NCBI RefSeq assembly: GCF_036850765.1
Contig: NC_089495.1
Coordinates: 120,737,033 to 120,801,032, forward strand
Origin: Saccopteryx bilineata
Lineage: Eukaryota; Chordata; Mammalia; Chiroptera; Emballonuridae
Length of the DNA: 64,000 nt
Reading direction: 5' to 3'
Shown here: one piece after another, positions 59,126-64,000 of the stretch
Layout of the letters: each line of letters starts with the position of its first letter
How positions within the stretch are numbered: position 1 is the stretch's first letter
Notes under the pieces: model-generated
The model's database searches: none
The model's input: only the letters and a program-made list of their open reading frames with translations
What the model was told of the DNA's origin: nothing
Made by a program: the position numbers and the translations under genes

Positions 59126-59467
59126 TTTTTTTTTTTTTGTTTTTTTTTTTTTTTTACAGAGGCAAAGATAGACAGGGACAGACAGACAGGAACAGAGAGA
59201 GATGAGAAGCATCACTCATCAGTTTCTCGTTGTGTGTTGCGACTTCTTAGTTGTTCATTGATTGCTTTCTCACATGTGCCTTGACTGTGGGCCTTCAGCA
59301 GACCGAGTAACCCCCTGCTGGAGCCAGTGACCTTGGGTCCAAGCTGGAGAGCTCTTTGCTCAAGCCAGATGAGCCCGCACTCAAGCTGGCGACCTTGGGG
59401 TCTTGAACCTGGGTCCTTCCACATCCCAGTCCGATGCTCTATCCACTGCGCCACCACCTGGTCAGGC
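59126..59467 (-). mobile_element. Bat SINE in L1 spacer
   Basis: Poly(T) start, head GCGCCACCACCTGGTCAGG. Duplication TTAATCTTGTTTTT on both sides. Confidence 0.93.
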
Positions 59468-59469
59468 TT

Positions 59470-60500
59470 AATCTTGTTTTTATTGTGATCTTGTTGGAGC
59501 TTTTACTTGTGATTTTGTTTTGTTTTGTTCTTTGTATCTGGTCAGAGAACCCCCTTTAGTATTTCCTGAAGTGGGGGTTTTCTGGTGATGATAAATTCCC
59601 TCATCTTTTTCTATATCTGTGAATGTTTTAATTTCCCCTTTGTATTTGAAGGATAGCTTTGATGGATATAGTATTCTTGGCTGGAAGTTCCTCTCTTTCA
59701 GTACTTTAAATATTGGGGTCCACTCTCTTCTGGCTCATAGAGTTTCTGCTGAGAAATCTGATGATAGTCTAATGGGCCTTTCTTTATATGTTGTACTCTT
59801 CTTTTCCCTGGCTACCTTGAGGATTTTTTCTTTGTCATTGGTTTGTGATAATTTCATTATGATGTTCCTTGGAGTAGGTCTGTTTGGGTTAAGATAACTC
59901 AGTATTCTGTTTGCTTCTTGGATTCAAGGCTCTAATTCTTTCCACAGGCTTGGGAAGTTCTCATCGATTATTTGTTTAAATATGTTCTCCACTCCATTTT
60001 CTCTCTCTTCTCCTTCTTATATACTCATTATTCTTATGTTGCTTTTTCTGATGGAGTCAGATAATTCATGTAGGGCTTTCTCAGATTTATTAATTCATCT
60101 CTCTCCTCTTCTCCCTGTATTATCTCTAGTTGCCTGTCTTCTATGTCACTAATTCTCTCCTCTTATCTGGCCTGTTTTAATAACTAAGCTTGTTACCTCA
60201 TATTTCAGGTCATGTATTGAGTTTTTCATCTCTGTTTCGTTCCTTTTTATAGTACTTTTGGTGAAGTACTCTTTTTGATCATTGTTTTTTGAGCTCTCTA
60301 AATTGCCTTTCTGTGCTTTCTTGTATTTCCATGGGTATTTTTAGGACTTCAATTTTTAATCCTGCCATTTAACTCCAAGGTTTCCAAGCAATTAAAATAT
60401 TTTTCTAGAGATTTTTCATTATCTATCTGAACTACATCTCTGTATTTTGTATCCATGATATTCTGTTTCTTTTTCCTTAATGGCATTTGAGAGTGGTATT
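59470..60500 (-). pseudogene. L1 ORF1 remnant
   Basis: Nucleic-acid-binding chaperone of L1. The minus strand reads the conserved GEIKTFTDIEK run near 59.62 kb, and the following residues can be matched to the C-terminal domain only through frame changes. Degenerate, no intact frame. Confidence 0.65.
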
Positions 60501-60601
60501 GTCAATAACACTAATTAGAGATAATTAAAAAATAAAAGTTGAAAAGATACAGTGAAAAAATAAAAAATCTATAATGATACGTGGAACAAAAACTACAGAG
60601 A

Positions 60602-60922
60602 GCCTGACCAGGCAGTGGCGCAGTGGATAGAGCATCAGACTGGGATGCAGAAGGACTCAGGTTTGAGACCCCGAGGTCGCCAGCTTGAGCGCAGGCTCAT
60701 CTGGTTTGAGCAAAAGCTCACCAGCTTGGACTCAAGGTCGCTGGCTCAAGCAAGGTGTTACTTGGTCTGCTGAAGGCCCACAGTCAAGGCACATATGAGA
60801 AAGCAGTCAATGAACAACTAAGGTGTTGCAACGAAAAACTGATGATTGATGCTTCTCATCTCTCTCCGTTCCTGTCTGTCTGTCCCTGTCTATCCCTCTC
60901 TCTGACTCTCTCTCTCTGTCCC

Positions 60923-60953
<31 letters not shown>
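60602..60953 (+). mobile_element. Bat SINE in L1 5' part, opposite orientation
   Basis: GCCTGACCAGGCAGTGGCGC to a 29-base poly(A). Imperfect duplication CTACAGAGA / CTCCAGAGA. Confidence 0.92.
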
Positions 60954-60956
<3 letters not shown>

Positions 60957-62302
60957 CCAGAGAACAAAGAGTAGGAACTGAGGAAAAATGACAAGAGATA
61001 AAAAAAATTAAGTAAAAAACACGCAAAATGCCACAAAGAAAAATATGAATTAGAAATATAATAATTTGTTGAAAAATGATGATTGAGATAAAAAGAAAAA
61101 AGTAAAGGTTTTGAAATAAAACCCTCATGAGAAACAAAAATAAAAAATTTACCAACTATGGATAATGAAGTTCAAAAGGAAAAGGAAAGAATAAAAAGGA
61201 AAGAAAATAAAATGACCAAAATGGAAAAAAAAGTTATAAAAATGTAATTTTTTTCTGGTTTTGAGAGGTAGCTTCTTCCTTTTTTTTGGCAGATGGCACT
61301 GAACTACAGTTTTTGCCCCTATGGGGCTCTTGGGCAGAGGTTTGCTGTTGTGTCACTTGGAGGCTCTGACAATGAGAGACTCAGTTTTCCAGGTGCCTCT
61401 CCCCACATCTCTCCCACTTGAGCTACAGCCTGGGGATTCAGCTGTGAAGTTCACCCCAGCCACTACTTGCAGAGCAAGAGGCTCTAAGAGCAGCCAGGTC
61501 CTTCCTCTAGTACTGCTCAAAGCACAGTTCTGGGTAAGGCTGTGCCAACCAGAGCGCTAGCGAGAGCAGGGAAGGCTGGGAGCCAATTGCTGATCTAGCG
61601 CCTTTCTAAGGGCCTCTGGGGCATGTCTACTATGCCTCAGCGCTCCAAGGGTCTAATCTCCACAGGCTTCTCCCTTGTGCACTGTTTGGTAGCACACAGC
61701 AAGCTACATGCATGTCCAGCCCCCACGATTTCAGCAGTGCACACAGAGGCTTGCACCTGCCCACTTAGGCAGACAGCGCCTGTGATCTCAGTCAGAGCTG
61801 GGAATGCTGACCTGTGAATGTGCCCTGCCCGGACAGTCCCAGGCCCAGGGATCCCAGTGTTTGCACACATCCCGTGCTGGTGGTGGAGCTGGGAATGTAT
61901 AAAGATGCTGGCAACAGCCCACGTAGATATTTATCACTGATAATCTCAGGCTAAGCCCTCAGCCCCCCCCCCCACGCATGCACGCCCACACCAGTGGTGC
62001 CGAGTGGAGCCACTCACACACCGCCTGGGATCGTGGAGCCAGGAGCGCACAAAGCTGCTGGTGCCAGCACCAGCGCCGGCTCCTGTGAGCACCCTGTACT
62101 GGAAACCTTTGTTGCAGCCTGCCGCCCATGCTCGCCCCTGTCCACAATCTCAGGCAGAGCTAGTGTGGTCTTTCTTCTTCTGCTTAATCATCCACCCTAA
62201 CCCAGCTTCCTCCCTCTGCCTCCAACCCTCTGCTTCGCTCAGCTTCAGACAAAAGCAGCCCTTCCTCAGATCAGTGAGGAAAGCAAAAAACTCCATTCTC
62301 AG

Positions 62303-62478
62303 GCCTGACCTGTGGTGGCGCAGTGGCTAAAGCGTCGACCTGGAAATGCTGAGGTTGCCGGTTCGAAACCCTGGGCTTGCCTGGTCAAGGCACATATGGG
62401 AGTTGATGATTCCAGCTCCTCCCCCCTTCTCTCTCTCTGTCTCTCCCTCTCCTCTCTAAAATGAATTAAAAAAAAAAG
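62303..62478 (+). mobile_element. Bat SINE, short subtype, in L1 5' UTR
   Basis: GCCTGACCTGTGGTGGCGCA to A-rich tail. Imperfect CTCCATTCTC / CCCCATTCTC duplication. Confidence 0.9.
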
Positions 62479-62844
62479 AATTTAAAAACCCCATTCTCCA
62501 TCTTATTTCCTTCAGAGTGGGTTCTATATTCAGCCACCTTTTTGCGCAATCATACCTTTGTTTGGTGTGTGCATATTTCAGGTGCTCCTGAGATTTTTTC
62601 TCTGTCTTTAGTTGTTGAATTTGTTGACATTTCAAGGGGAGATATCAGGAGCACCTCTCTGATGTCACTCCTTAACATTTTTAAAAAATGAACAGTTAAG
62701 AGATTAAGATAGACTCTTGGGGCCATATATGGAGAGGAAACTGAAACCCAGAATGGCAAACCAAATAAAGAGTGCCATGAATGCTTCCACGTGAAGTCTG
62801 TCTCTGGAAGGGCCACTGCCTCTTCTGTGGGAACTAGCCACAAG

Positions 62845-62965
62845 CAGCTATCTAAAGTAAAATTTATTTAATATTAATTAAGTAAATAAAAATTTTAAAC
62901 TCAATTCCTCACTCTCACTAGCTACATTTTAAGGGCTCAGAAATGCCCTGTGGCTGTTGCAAGAG
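62845..62965. repeat. Possible hAT-type DNA transposon remnant
   Basis: AAATTTATTTAATATTAATT, TTTTAAACTCAATTCCTCAC and GCCCTGTGGCTGTTGC resemble an ancient mammalian hAT family with the 'cacatgtggct' motif. Low certainty. Confidence 0.4.
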
Positions 62966-63182
62966 CGTTATGGTGATGGGTGTGGCTGGGTTTTACTCTG
63001 GCTGCCCTGGATCACTGCCTCACCTCACTCTCCATCTCATTCTGAATCTGTCGGATGGGGGGGCCACTGCTCCCGAGTCTCAGGTGCTCGGACCCCACTA
63101 AACTATAGCACTGGCTCTCCTGGGCCCCAAGAATGCAGATGGCAGTTTGTGGGTCTCCTCAGTCTCCGTAATCATATTTTTT

Positions 63183-64000
63183 AGAGACTTCCAGTCAAGA
63201 TGCAGAGTAGATAATGTTAGGCTCACCTCCTCCCATGACTACATTAAAATTACAACAAACTTACACAACAGTCATTGAGAATCACCTATAGACTAGCTGA
63301 ATAGGAGTCCTCTAATTAAGACTATAAAGAGGAAGCCATGTCAAGGCTGGTAGGAGACTAGGAATAGGCTGGCCCCACACAACACGTGGCAGATAAAAAT
63401 CCGGAGGGATATCTCAGCTATAGAGGGCCCCCTTGAGGCCCCTTTCCAGCCAAAGACACTGGTGCCAGGGAGTCAAGTTCCCATATCCCATAGCTGTGAA
63501 AAGCAACAGGGGTTGCGATGAGGTAGACAGAAGGCTGCTGGAGACCAAGGCATCCTCTGGAGGGGTCTGAGCACAGACTTGCTCACTCAAACACTACTTG
63601 TTCTGGGCTGCAGCACAGGGGCAGTGACTCAGGAACCACCAGTGTTATGGGCAGGAGCTGAATTCTCTAGCTTCGGGGTGAGGGCTGGAAGCGCAAGAGT
63701 CAGGATTGCTATCTCTTGGGACATAAGTGCTGTCGGACACAATCGTCCCTGCTAAACAGCCAGCAGGCACAGGCTGGTGCCAAACTTGGGCTTCTAGGAA
63801 CTTGTCTAACACCATTTGCCCCACCCTGGTGATTCCCTGAAACCCCACTCCACACAGCTCAAGTGCACGGACCAAACCTTGTTCAATGGTTTTCCATACA
63901 AATGACCTGTCTCAACTCACATTGTGTAATTTCCTACAGTCTCTCAAAGGTCCACAAATCCTGAAGAGGCAGCAGCTGTTCTTGGTGTGCCCTGTACTTC
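63183..64000 (+). mobile_element. Start of a second L1 (5' UTR), cut by the window end
   Basis: CTTCCAGTCAAGATGCAGAG, CTCACCTCCTCCCATGACTA, ACATTAAAATTACAACAAAC and CTATAGACTAGCTGAATAG form the characteristic 5' end of a mammalian L1, in plus orientation. No ORF1 is reached before the window ends. Confidence 0.75.

Larger units (their letters stand above)
52929..62671 (-). mobile_element. Near full-length LINE-1, inactive, interrupted by nine SINEs
   Basis: Order on the minus strand is 5' UTR (about 62.67-60.5 kb), ORF1 (about 60.4-59.47 kb), spacer, ORF2 (about 58.8-53.2 kb), 3' UTR. Subtracting the nested SINEs leaves about 7.0 kb, the size of a complete mammalian L1. Frames are broken by stops and insertions. 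Candidate target-site duplication TTAACATTT plus A-rich bases at 52910-52918 and 62672-62680. All dates and activity are inferred. Confidence 0.88.

Overview
This is a stretch of mammalian nuclear DNA, most likely from a bat. The two young tRNA-derived SINE types, scattered in more than twenty copies, are of the kind I associate with horseshoe bats and relatives (Rhinolophoidea). They start with 'gcctgacc(t/a)ggtggtggcgcagtgg' and 'gccctggccggttggc'. The species call is an inference from repeat style; the mammalian origin is certain.

Two protein-coding genes are supported, arranged tail to tail. IL17RA (interleukin-17 receptor A) runs on the plus strand from a CpG-rich promoter near 8.7-9.7 kb to a stop at 39,197. 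I could place all 13 coding exons, including a 25-nt exon 2 and a 12-nt exon 10. The splice phases chain without a break into a predicted 871-residue receptor with signal peptide, two fibronectin-like ectodomains, one membrane span (exon 11) and the SEFIR/C-terminal tail in exon 13. TMEM121B (CECR6) lies on the minus strand with its coding region in one exon (46,910-48,634) inside a strong CpG island. This order and orientation matches the human 22q11.1 region (IL17RA next to TMEM121B, convergent).

Layout: 1-8.7 kb is upstream non-coding DNA with SINEs, an old L1 piece, and a solo endogenous-retroviral LTR nested inside a SINE and itself hit by another SINE. 8.7-39.2 kb is IL17RA; intron 1 carries many SINEs, an old L1 ORF2 piece and a mariner-type MITE. 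Intron 10 is almost entirely a 7.7-kb G-rich minisatellite ending about 46 bp before the transmembrane exon. 39.2-46 kb is IL17RA 3' UTR/intergenic DNA with SINEs and old repeats. 46-49.2 kb is TMEM121B and its CpG island. 49.2-52.9 kb is non-coding with ancient MIR remnants. 52.9-62.7 kb is an apparently full-length but dead L1 on the minus strand, interrupted by nine SINEs. From 63.18 kb another L1 5' UTR on the plus strand runs out of the window.

The most interesting signals are: the huge intron-10 minisatellite next to the exon whose skipping would release a soluble receptor; lineage-specific receptor changes (two extra cysteines, one glycosylation site lost and one gained); and a one-base shortfall in a G run that changes the C-terminus of TMEM121B.
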